Positions 1-5,309 of a stretch of DNA of 7,205 nucleotides are shown in pieces. A program made the position numbers and the translations under genes. The notes under the pieces were generated by a model that searched no databases, was not told where the DNA came from, and worked only from the letters and a program-made list of their open reading frames with translations. Source of the DNA: Candidatus Omnitrophota bacterium (lineage in GTDB: Bacteria > Omnitrophota > Omnitrophia > Omnitrophales > Aquincolibacteriaceae); the NCBI GenBank assembly GCA_023247135.1, contig JAHFHB010000096.1, forward strand, positions 1 through 7,205. Reading direction: 5' to 3'. The stretch's first letter is position 1. Every line of letters starts with the position of its first letter.

Positions 1-748
1 CCAGCGTCGGCGTTTGCGCAAGCTGGCCCTTAACAAGCGCCACGTGTTCGCGGCCGTCTACCAGCGAGCGGTAAATGTGAATCGTCCACTCGCCAAACAC
101 GGTCGGAATACGGGCCGTACTCATCCGCTCGACCAGCTTATCGAATTGGCGGCGGTACTCGATCAGATCACGGATCGTGCCAATTTTTAAACCGTGCTGT
201 GCGGCAAATTTCACGAGGTCAGGCTGCCGGGCCATGGAGCCGTCTTCATTCACGATTTCACAAATCACACCCGCGGGCTCAAGACCTGCCAGCCGTGACA
301 AATCCACAGCGGCTTCGGTATGGCCGGCACGCACAAGCACGCCGCCCTTTTTAGCCTTGAGCGGAAAGACATGGCCGGGTGAAACAAAATCAGAGGATCC
401 GGCAGCGGTATCGGCAAGCAATTCAATCGTACGCGCACGGTCATGCGCCGAAATTCCGGTGGAAATTCCGGTCTTGGCATCGACAGAAAGCGTAAAAGCA
501 GTTTTCATGGAATCACCGAGCGTAGCGCTCATGGGTTTAAGCGCCAGGACTTCGGCCCGGTCTTCAGAGAGCGGCACGCAGATTAAACCGCGGCCGTACT
601 TCATCATGAAATTCACCTGCTCGGAAGTCACCTTGGCTGCCGCCATGACAAGGTCGCCTTCGTTTTCGCGCGATTCATCATCGGCCATAATGACCATCCG
701 GCCGGCTTTGATCTCTTCAATAATCTCAGGAATGCTGGAAATAGGCAC
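1..748 (-). CDS. ribBA: RibBA: 3,4-dihydroxy-2-butanone-4-phosphate synthase / GTP cyclohydrolase II (3' end outside window)
   Basis: Cytoplasmic riboflavin enzyme. The N-terminal RibB domain converts ribulose 5-phosphate to 3,4-dihydroxy-2-butanone 4-phosphate; the C-terminal RibA domain opens GTP. The translated 249 residues show the RibB acidic loop DDESRENEGDL (about 23-33), the signature STGISAHDR (96-104), RAGHTEA with the catalytic-type His (140-146) and CEIVNEDGSMAR (163-174). After a linker, the first part of GTP cyclohydrolase II appears (ARIPTVFGE, about 212-220; EHVALVKG, 234-241). The window ends before the zinc-binding cysteines, so whether the RibA half is intact cannot be seen. 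The start is GTG at 748, because AAGGAG (756-761) lies 7 nt upstream and residue 1 aligns with the normal family N-terminus. The promoter gives a leader of only about 30 nt, so no FMN riboswitch precedes it. RibBA is the usual architecture; a RibB with degenerate RibA remains possible. Confidence 0.96.
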   Translation of the reverse strand, partial: MPISSIPEIIEEIKAGRMVIMADDESRENEGDLVMAAAKVTSEQVNFMMKYGRGLICVPLSEDRAEVLALKPMSATLGDSMKTAFTLSVDAKTGISTGISAHDRARTIELLADTAAGSSDFVSPGHVFPLKAKKGGVLVRAGHTEAAVDLSRLAGLEPAGVICEIVNEDGSMARQPDLVKFAAQHGLKIGTIRDLIEYRRQFDKLVERMSTARIPTVFGEWTIHIYRSLVDGREHVALVKGQLAQTPTL

Positions 749-781
749 GGAAACGCTCCTTTTGGGAAAAACAGAATGTGT

Positions 782-810
782 ATCTTAACAACGCCGGGCG
801 GGGCTGTCAA
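782..810 (-). promoter_or_regulatory. sigma70-like promoter for ribBA
   Basis: Read on the minus strand, a perfect -35 TTGACA (805-810) is followed by a 17-bp spacer and TAAGAT as the -10 box (782-787, 4 of 6 consensus bases). Transcription would begin near 775, about 27 nt before the GTG start of ribBA. It lies back to back with the promoter of the riboswitch leader; both -35 boxes extend to the same nonamer TTGACAGCC. The 811-881 stretch between them is AT-rich around 841-868 and holds no gene. Confidence 0.7.
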
Positions 811-881
811 TGCATACCCGCAATCGACAAGCATCCTAAGTTATTGTATTTAATAAGGTTATAAACAACTTCACCCCTGAT

Positions 882-909
882 TTGACAGCCGCTTCGGGTG
901 TGCTATCCT
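882..909 (+). promoter_or_regulatory. Promoter of the tandem riboswitch leader
   Basis: Perfect -35 TTGACA (882-887), 16-bp spacer and -10 TATCCT (904-909), preceded by TGC so that it is an extended -10 element. The start of transcription would be near 916, giving a leader of about 387 nt before the protease start codon at 1303. That leader is almost entirely accounted for by two riboswitch aptamers and a ribosome-binding-site hairpin. Confidence 0.7.
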
Positions 910-936
910 TCTTACAGGTGTACAGTTCTTTCAAGA

Positions 937-1077
937 GGATTCTGAAAATAGCAAACCCGCCCGCCTGAGACATGGCGCGGTCTGACGGCAATGCCGTCAG
1001 AGAGTAATCCGGGGACGCAAAGCCAACGGGTCAGTCGCGGCTGAAAGGCCGGACGAGATGGCTGGGTTGCCAAATCT
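937..1077 (+). promoter_or_regulatory. GEMM-I cyclic-dinucleotide riboswitch aptamer, copy 1 (A-type, possible cyclic AMP-GMP sensor)
   Basis: Class-I GEMM core: GCAAACC (951-957), GGGGACGCAAAGCC (1011-1024), and GATGGCTGGGTTGCC (1057-1071). P1 pairs GGATT (937-941) with AATCT (1073-1077, one G-U). P2 is CCCG (956-959) with CGGG (1010-1013), topped by GA/TC and a GTAA tetraloop (1004-1007). P3 opens with GCC (1022-1024) paired to GGC (1060-1062), and a small hairpin lies within 1034-1054. The base before GCAAACC, equivalent to G20 of the Vibrio Vc2 riboswitch by my alignment, is A950. The partners matching A47 and C92 are A1019 and C1070. From published work on this class, A20 is the mark of the GEMM-Ib group that prefers 3',3'-cyclic AMP-GMP, and a G20A change in Vc2 broadens binding to both dinucleotides. 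A 42-nt insertion (960-1001) adds two hairpins to P2. The aptamer call is firm; the ligand is inferred. Confidence 0.9.
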
Positions 1078-1103
1078 AAAAGTGGTGGACTTTTTCAAGG
1101 TTT
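1072..1103 (+). promoter_or_regulatory. Linker hairpin competing with P1 of both aptamers
   Basis: The spacer between the two riboswitches can fold as AAATCT (1072-1077) and AAAAGT (1078-1083) pairing with ACTTTT (1089-1094) and AGGTTT (1098-1103). The loop is GGTGG and TCA (1095-1097) is bulged. This uses the 3' strand of P1 in copy 1 and nearly all of the 5' strand of P1 in copy 2, so it cannot coexist with either P1. An additional competing pairing is TTTTTCA (1091-1097) with TGAAAAA (1106-1112). The stem is AT-rich and weak, which is why I do not call it a terminator despite the T-run. Folding is inferred by eye. Confidence 0.45.
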
Positions 1104-1253
1104 ACTGAAAAAGGCAAACCCGAAGTAATTCGGGGACGCAAAGCCGACGGGTCCCCTGTGCTGACGAAGACTTCAGTGGTCTTCGCAGCAAGGTGCCTGC
1201 ACATGAGTGCAGGCATATTGGAGCACGGGGAGATGGCTGGGTTGCCATAAACC
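1099..1253 (+). promoter_or_regulatory. GEMM-I cyclic-dinucleotide riboswitch aptamer, copy 2 (G-type, c-di-GMP sensor)
   Basis: Second class-I GEMM core, almost identical to copy 1. P1 is GGTTTA (1099-1104) with TAAACC (1248-1253). P2 is CCCGAA (1119-1124) with TTCGGG (1129-1134), capped by a GTAA tetraloop (1125-1128). GGGGACGCAAAGCC lies at 1132-1145 and GATGGCTGGGTTGCC at 1232-1246. The discriminator equivalent to Vc2 G20 is G1113, with A1140 and C1245 matching A47 and C92, which is the standard c-di-GMP configuration. P3 is greatly enlarged. CCCC-GTGCT (1153-1162) pairs with AGCAC-GGGG (1222-1230), and inside it sit CGAAGAC/GTCTTCG (1165-1185) and a perfect 9-bp hairpin TGCCTGCAC/GTGCAGGCA (1194-1215). 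The GNRA loop and core are preserved, so this copy should be functional. Confidence 0.93.
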
Positions 1254-1265
1254 ACAGACGATTTG

Positions 1266-1302
1266 GCCGAATTTAAACGCCTTAAGGAGAGGCGAATTCG
1301 GC
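1266..1302 (+). promoter_or_regulatory. Hairpin presenting the Shine-Dalgarno sequence; probable expression platform
   Basis: GCCGAATT (1266-1273) pairs perfectly with AATTCGGC (1295-1302), which ends on the base before the ATG. Inside it CGCCT (1278-1282) pairs with AGGCG (1290-1294). The apical loop TAAGGAG (1283-1289) contains the ribosome binding site AAGGAG, and TAAA (1274-1277) is bulged. When folded, the spacer between Shine-Dalgarno and start codon is double-stranded, so translation should be hindered. There is no T-run after the stem, so control of initiation rather than transcription termination is the likely output. The 5' arm bases 1267-1273 could also pair with AATTCGG (1127-1133) in P2 of copy 2, a possible alternative fold. 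Confidence 0.6.
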
Positions 1303-1830
1303 ATGAAAAAGTTCACAAACTATTTTTTTATTTTCTTCGTTTTGTCGCTCGGATCTTTTCTTCTTCCGATCCGGTCTGACGCTTCGCCCGCGCTGCCCTC
1401 TTTTCAAAATCTCGCTTCAAATTTGAGTTCTCCCGATGCCATTGCCAAATTCATCTGGCGTAATTTCCAGGTAGAGTCTGATCAGGTGCAGTTTGGCACG
1501 GAGGATCGCTGGCAGTCGCCGGAGGAGCTTTTGAAATCCGGGCGCGGCGATTGTGAGGATTTTGCGCTCTTCGCCTACGAGCTGCTCAAAGCCCAGGGCG
1601 CGCAGGCCTACATGCTGAATATTTACGGCAGCGGCGAAGGTCACACCGTAACCATTTTTCGCGAAAACCAAAAATATCATGCCATTGACGGAACCCAGGT
1701 TATCCGCGGCGGCAATTCCCTGGAAGACCTCATTTCCAGGATTTCTCCATTCTGGAAATCAGCCGCGCTCGTGAAAGCCGTGAAGGGTTCCGGTCACGGC
1801 ATGATCCTCAAAAAAATAATCCGCTCATAA
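1303..1830 (+). CDS. Exported transglutaminase-like cysteine protease, LapG/BTLCP-like
   Basis: A 175-residue protein with a signal peptide: lysines at 2-3, a hydrophobic core at about 7-22, and a plausible cleavage after SDA (residue 27). The mature part has the Cys-His-Asp triad of the transglutaminase/papain-like fold: GRGDCEDFA (C84), GEGHTVTIF (H114) and HAIDGT (D129). The stretch WQSPEELLKSGRGDCEDFA (70-88) resembles the LapG family, in which C-H-D is catalytic and the Asp and Glu flanking the Cys bind calcium; D83 and E85 occupy those places here. LapG clips a surface adhesin in the periplasm and is normally held by the c-di-GMP receptor LapD; no LapD or adhesin gene is in this window. 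It is shorter than LapG (about 250 residues), so a generic transglutaminase-like peptidase is the main alternative. The ATG at 1303 was chosen because it starts the signal peptide and follows AAGGAG (1284-1289, spacing 13). Regulation by the tandem riboswitch leader is likely. Confidence 0.85.
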   Translation: MKKFTNYFFIFFVLSLGSFLLPIRSDASPALPSFQNLASNLSSPDAIAKFIWRNFQVESDQVQFGTEDRWQSPEELLKSGRGDCEDFALFAYELLKAQGAQAYMLNIYGSGEGHTVTIFRENQKYHAIDGTQVIRGGNSLEDLISRISPFWKSAALVKAVKGSGHGMILKKIIRS

Positions 1831-1888
1831 AAGGCAGCCCGACACCCACTCTCGTGTTCGTCTTATACGGGGGCCGGGCCCTTTTTTT
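1829..1888 (+). terminator. Intrinsic terminator after the protease gene
   Basis: AAAAGG (1829-1834) and GCCCG (1837-1841) pair with CGGGC (1875-1879) and CCTTTT (1880-1885), followed by the rest of a 7-T run (1882-1888). The large loop holds a second small hairpin, CGACAC against GTGTTCG (about 1840-1860). It begins within the stop codon, so the protease is a monocistronic unit separated from the polysaccharide genes downstream. Confidence 0.75.
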
Positions 1889-1920
1889 ACGCCGGAACCG
1901 TCCCCCATCACGCTAAAAGA

Positions 1921-1929
1921 TGCTATAAT
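1921..1929 (+). promoter_or_regulatory. Extended -10 promoter for the sugar phosphotransferase gene
   Basis: TGCTATAAT is a consensus -10 hexamer (1924-1929) with an extended TGn motif. No good -35 box is present near 1901-1906, as is common for extended -10 promoters. Transcription would start near 1936, about 30 nt before the ATG at 1967, so this gene has only a short leader and no riboswitch of its own. Confidence 0.6.
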
Positions 1930-1966
1930 TTGAGTGTCTTTTGTCCCCTAACCTCCTGGGAAGCTC

Positions 1967-3409
1967 ATGCTTAGAGAACACGACAAAATCCTGCGGGCAG
2001 TCATGGTCGCACTGGATATCGCGCTGATCACAGCAGCTTTTTACGTCAGCCACCTTTTGCGCAATCACTTCTACGAGGCGCTGGCAGGCCTGCACATTCC
2101 GAATTTCTACAAAACCTATCCTCTCTCCAGTTATGTTTCCATGCTGCCCGTCATGCTGATCGCCTGGACAGCCACCCTGCATGCCGTCGGCAGTTATCAG
2201 CACACACGCGGCAAGCCCATGCTTGAAATCCAGCGTGAAATTTTAGTCGCGGGCGGCATCAGCCTTTTGGCGTTTACGAGTCTGGCGTTTCTCCTGAAAC
2301 TCGATTACGTCAGCCGCAGTTTGATCGTGATGAATTTCGGACTCTCCTGGGTCTTCTTGTCACTCGAACGCATTCAACTGCTGCGTACTTTGCGCTCCCT
2401 GCGCAAGGAAGGGCACAATCTGCGTTTTCTGCTTGTGATCGGCACGGGCAAACGCGCCCGCGTGTTTTTGGAAAGAGTGGCGCAGCATCCGGAGTGGGGC
2501 TTGAAAATTCAGGGGTTGATCGATAAAGACGCCGGGCTCATCGGCCAGGAAATTCTCGGGCACCGCGTGATCGGAACGCTGGACGGCCTGCCTGAAATTC
2601 TTGAACACACGCTGGTCGATGAAGTCGTCTTTGTGGTGCCGCGTTCCTGGCTGGAAGAAATTGAACCGACAATTCTCTACTGCGAACAGCTCGGTAAAAA
2701 AGTCAACGTCGCCATGGATCTTTACACCCCACAGATCGCCAAAATGCGTTTTGACGGCCTGCACGACCAGCCCTTCATCACTTACCAGACCACGCCCGAC
2801 AAAATCGGCCAGCTGATTTTCAAGCGTCTGCTGGACATCGTGCTGTCCTTCTGCCTTTTGATCGCACTCTCACCTCTTTTTCTCGCCATTGCCCTGTTGA
2901 TCAAGCTGAGTTCCAAGGGCCCGGTCTTTTTTAAACAAATCCGCGCCTCGCGCAGCGGCCGCATTTTTGCGATGTACAAATTCAGAACCATGGTCGTGGA
3001 CGCCGAATCCAGGCTTGAAGCCCTGCGGCATCACAATGAAATGTCCGGCCCCGCGTTTAAAATGACCAATGACCCGCGCCTGATCCGCTTCGGCAAATGG
3101 CTGCGCAAATTCAGCCTGGATGAATTGCCCCAACTCTACAATGTGCTAAAAGGCGACATGAGCCTTGTGGGCCCGCGGCCGCCGATCCCCGCCGAAGTCA
3201 AACGCTACCAGCCCTGGCAGAGGCGGCGCCTCAGCATGCGCCCGGGGCTCACGTGTATCTGGCAGGTTGAAGGCCGAAACCGGATTGTGAATTTTGAGGA
3301 GTGGATGCGGCTCGACCTTCAGTACATTGACACCTGGTCGCTGGCGCTGGATCTTAAAATTTGCCTGAAGACGATTCCGGTGGTACTTTTTGGGGTTGGG
3401 GCAAAGTGA
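1967..3409 (+). CDS. Polyprenyl-phosphate sugar-1-phosphate transferase (exopolysaccharide initiation)
   Basis: A 480-residue inner-membrane enzyme of the WbaP/WcaJ/EpsL-like polyisoprenylphosphate hexose-1-phosphotransferase family. It moves a sugar 1-phosphate from a UDP-sugar onto undecaprenyl phosphate, the first step of a lipid-linked glycan. Four N-terminal hydrophobic segments (about 12-31, 58-77, 93-112, 118-133) precede a Rossmann/CoA-binding-like domain (LLVIGTGKRA, about 155-164, to about 255). A further membrane segment at 287-313 leads into the catalytic domain, with KFRTM (338-342), DELPQ (385-389, the Asp-Glu pair), SLVGPRP (399-405) and RPGLTCIWQVEGRN (425-438). Length and order are those of full-size family members. 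The sugar cannot be predicted. The ribosome binding site before ATG 1967 is weak (GGGAAG). Its 3' end overlaps the convergent glycosyltransferase by 56 bp. Confidence 0.95.
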   Translation: MLREHDKILRAVMVALDIALITAAFYVSHLLRNHFYEALAGLHIPNFYKTYPLSSYVSMLPVMLIAWTATLHAVGSYQHTRGKPMLEIQREILVAGGISLLAFTSLAFLLKLDYVSRSLIVMNFGLSWVFLSLERIQLLRTLRSLRKEGHNLRFLLVIGTGKRARVFLERVAQHPEWGLKIQGLIDKDAGLIGQEILGHRVIGTLDGLPEILEHTLVDEVVFVVPRSWLEEIEPTILYCEQLGKKVNVAMDLYTPQIAKMRFDGLHDQPFITYQTTPDKIGQLIFKRLLDIVLSFCLLIALSPLFLAIALLIKLSSKGPVFFKQIRASRSGRIFAMYKFRTMVVDAESRLEALRHHNEMSGPAFKMTNDPRLIRFGKWLRKFSLDELPQLYNVLKGDMSLVGPRPPIPAEVKRYQPWQRRRLSMRPGLTCIWQVEGRNRIVNFEEWMRLDLQYIDTWSLALDLKICLKTIPVVLFGVGAK

Positions 3410-4181
3410 AAATCTGCCGCCACTTCTCGCAGGCAAGTGCTTTAAAAAATACGGGCGCTTCTTTGGCATAACGCTCAGCCAACCGGCCCGGATCTTTCCA
3501 GACGCGAAATAGCCATTCCAGATGCCACTGAATCATCCAGGCCGGCGCCGCTGGAACGCGGCCTGCCGCATAATCCAACACGCCGCCGCCCGGCAGGTAA
3601 ACTCCGCGTTCAATGAAAGGCCAGGCATCCGCAATCCATTGCTCCTGATGCGGCATGCCAAAAGCAACCACCACGACATCAGGCCGCGCCTGATTTATTT
3701 TTTCAATCACACGAATGTTCTCTGCGCCCTCGTGTTTAAAATAACCCTGCTGGGTTCCGGCGATAATCAAGGCAGGATACTTGGCAGTAAATTTGGCGGC
3801 GGCTTCCTCGGCCACCCCCTGTTTGCCTCCCAAAAGAAAAAACCGGTATTTTTTTTCCGCGCAAAAACCGGCCAAATCCCAGATCCAGCGGGTGAACCCC
3901 ACCTTCACAGGGACCGGCTGCTCTAAAATCCGCGCCGCCCAACGCACGGATTCTCCGTCGCTGTAAACATACTGTGCGCGGTTGATGAAATCGCGAAACC
4001 AGGCATGCTTCAGCCCCAGGCACAGGGCATGCAGATTGAGATTGGCGATCACCGCTTTTTGCTGCGCGGAAACCGTGCGTTCAATCAGTTGCAGCATGAA
4101 TTCCGGCTGAAAGGGATGCACTTGCATACCAAAAACATGCAGGCTTCCGGACTCAACAGGGGCTTCAGGATAAACGGGCAT
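3354..4181 (-). CDS. WecB/TagA/CpsF family glycosyltransferase (GT26)
   Basis: A 275-residue protein of the family that adds the second sugar (for example N-acetylmannosamine or its uronic acid) to an undecaprenyl-diphosphate-linked first sugar on the cytoplasmic face of the membrane. It shows ANLNLHAL (46-53), YSDGESV with the conserved Asp75 (73-79), FLLGGKQGVAEEAA (115-128), GTQQGYF (142-148), VVVAFGMPHQEQWI (170-183), PGGGVLDYAAGRVPAAP (197-213) and WHLEWLFRVWKDP (219-231). The last 18 residues, rich in Pro, Ser and Gln, are encoded opposite the end of the phosphotransferase gene and look like a non-conserved tail. Start ATG 4181 has GGAG (4186-4189) 4 nt away. It reads convergently to the phosphotransferase but is a natural next enzyme in the same pathway. 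The acceptor and donor are unknown. Confidence 0.93.
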   Translation of the reverse strand: MPVYPEAPVESGSLHVFGMQVHPFQPEFMLQLIERTVSAQQKAVIANLNLHALCLGLKHAWFRDFINRAQYVYSDGESVRWAARILEQPVPVKVGFTRWIWDLAGFCAEKKYRFFLLGGKQGVAEEAAAKFTAKYPALIIAGTQQGYFKHEGAENIRVIEKINQARPDVVVVAFGMPHQEQWIADAWPFIERGVYLPGGGVLDYAAGRVPAAPAWMIQWHLEWLFRVWKDPGRLAERYAKEAPVFFKALACEKWRQIFTLPQPQKVPPESSSGKF

Positions 4182-4198
4182 GACACTCCGCTTCTAGA

Positions 4199-4222
4199 CG
4201 TTTTTGGACGATAATAAAAACG
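4199..4222. repeat. Inverted repeat in the divergent intergenic region
   Basis: CGTTTTT (4199-4205) is mirrored by AAAAACG (4216-4222) around a 10-bp spacer, in the 92-bp gap between the minus-strand glycosyltransferase and the plus-strand acyltransferase operon. On the minus strand the spacer and right arm contain TATTAT (4211-4216), a plausible -10 for the glycosyltransferase, though no good -35 is seen. It could be an operator or a leader hairpin; the arms are AT-rich and may be chance. I see no convincing plus-strand promoter for the acyltransferase operon here. Confidence 0.35.
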
Positions 4223-4273
4223 ATTTGTGTTTTAAATTATCGGCATTCGGCGCCAAACCTATTTGAGGGTTTC

Positions 4274-5305
4274 GTGGAAAAACAAACCTCCCCCTTTTCG
4301 ATTCAGGACAGTCTGGCCGCCAAAGGAGCCGCCATACTCCTGATGCTGGTGCATCATTTGTTCGCATTTCCGGAACGCCTGCATGGCGTTAGCTATTTAT
4401 CCAGCCTTCCCATGCTGCCGCAGGCGTCCCATCCCACGGAATTCTACCTGGGCCAGTTGGGCAAAATCTGCGTTTCCATGTTTTTATTTCTTTCCGGCTA
4501 CGGCATGATGGAACGCCTGCGCACCTGGACAGGCTCGCGTCTGAGCTATGCACTCCAAAAAGCCTGGCAAGTGCTCGCAACCTGCTGGATCGTCTTCGCA
4601 ATCTTCGTGCCCATCGGTCTGATTTTCTTTAAAGCTTCCCCCCAGTTTCATTTTTCGGTCGTTGATTTTCTTAAAAATTTTTTCCTGATCCGTTACACCT
4701 ACAACGGAGAATGGTGGTTTTTTCAAACCTACTTTATCCTGCTGGCACTGTTCCCGACCCTAAGCCTGCTGGCTGAAAAATTTCCTGCGCTGACACTCGT
4801 GTCGTCTCTGGCACTGCTGCTTTTTTCTCTCCAGTTTCGCTTCGCTCATAACCTTTTACTGCATCAGGCACCGTTCGTGCTGGGGCTGATCTTTTCACGG
4901 CTATCTCTTTTTCAAAAGGGCGCCGGATTTTTTTCTCCGCAGCGCGGACAGCACGGCAAAATAACCTGCCTTGCCCTGGGCCTGTTCCTGTTGGCCTACC
5001 GGGCCCGGTCGCGCGATGAAATCCTGCTGGAACCTGCCGCCGCCCTGCTGGTCATTCTTTACAGCATCCACGCCGCTCGCAGGTTCCTTCCACTGGGCGT
5101 TTTTCTTGCGCATTTAGGCCAGTTTGCCTTGCCGATCTGGCTGACGCATTCGTTTTTCTGTTATTATTATTTTCAGCATCTCATTTACGCGCCGCGTTAT
5201 TCGATTTTGATTTTCACGTGGCTGGTGCTGATCTCCTATGCGGCGGCCCTTACGGTCAACCGCCTGCGGCAGTGGGTAGTGCCCAAAAAGTCAAAGTTGA
5301 TTTAA
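4274..5305 (+). CDS. Acyltransferase-3 family integral membrane O-acyltransferase
   Basis: A 343-residue, very hydrophobic protein with about ten membrane segments, matching the acyltransferase-3 fold (OafA/ExoZ-like). Members carry an acyl group, usually acetyl, from cytoplasmic acyl-CoA across the inner membrane for modification of glycans. Recognisable features are KGAAILLMLVHHLFAFPER with the paired His27-His28 (17-35), CVSMFLFLSGYGM in the second membrane helix (66-78), NGEWWFFQTYFILL (144-157) and a C-terminal LPIWLTHSFF with His292 (286-295). There is no fused SGNH domain; instead a separate SGNH gene follows after 4 nt. GTG 4274 is chosen because GAGGG (4265-4269) precedes it and the first helix starts shortly after. 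Likely role: O-acetylation of the exopolysaccharide made by neighbouring genes. The acyl group and target are unknown. Confidence 0.88.
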   Translation: MEKQTSPFSIQDSLAAKGAAILLMLVHHLFAFPERLHGVSYLSSLPMLPQASHPTEFYLGQLGKICVSMFLFLSGYGMMERLRTWTGSRLSYALQKAWQVLATCWIVFAIFVPIGLIFFKASPQFHFSVVDFLKNFFLIRYTYNGEWWFFQTYFILLALFPTLSLLAEKFPALTLVSSLALLLFSLQFRFAHNLLLHQAPFVLGLIFSRLSLFQKGAGFFSPQRGQHGKITCLALGLFLLAYRARSRDEILLEPAAALLVILYSIHAARRFLPLGVFLAHLGQFALPIWLTHSFFCYYYFQHLIYAPRYSILIFTWLVLISYAAALTVNRLRQWVVPKKSKLI

Positions 5306-5309
5306 TTCC

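Noticed and set aside
177..788. 203-codon open frame on the plus strand
   Set aside because: It lies antisense to ribBA, whose translated product has all RibB motifs in the other strand; the plus-strand product resembles nothing and has the composition of a shadow frame.
749..936. FMN riboswitch upstream of ribBA
   Set aside because: The likely leader is about 30 nt and no FMN-element conserved boxes appear in the minus-strand sequence upstream of the start.
1078..1095. Short stem followed by a T-run between the two riboswitches, resembling an intrinsic terminator
   Set aside because: The stem AAAAGT/ACTTTT has only one G-C pair and the T-run is part of the stem, so it is too weak to terminate; better explained as linker that competes with the P1 stems.
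1207..1302. In-frame N-terminal extension of the protease from a GTG at 1207
   Set aside because: The extension is encoded inside riboswitch copy 2 and the Shine-Dalgarno hairpin, lacks a ribosome binding site and would bury the signal peptide; ATG 1303 is the proper start.
3522..3926. 134-codon plus-strand open frame inside the glycosyltransferase gene
   Set aside because: The minus-strand frame carries the full set of WecB/TagA/CpsF motifs; the plus frame is its antisense shadow, as are the shorter ones at 3781-3966 and 4005-4214.
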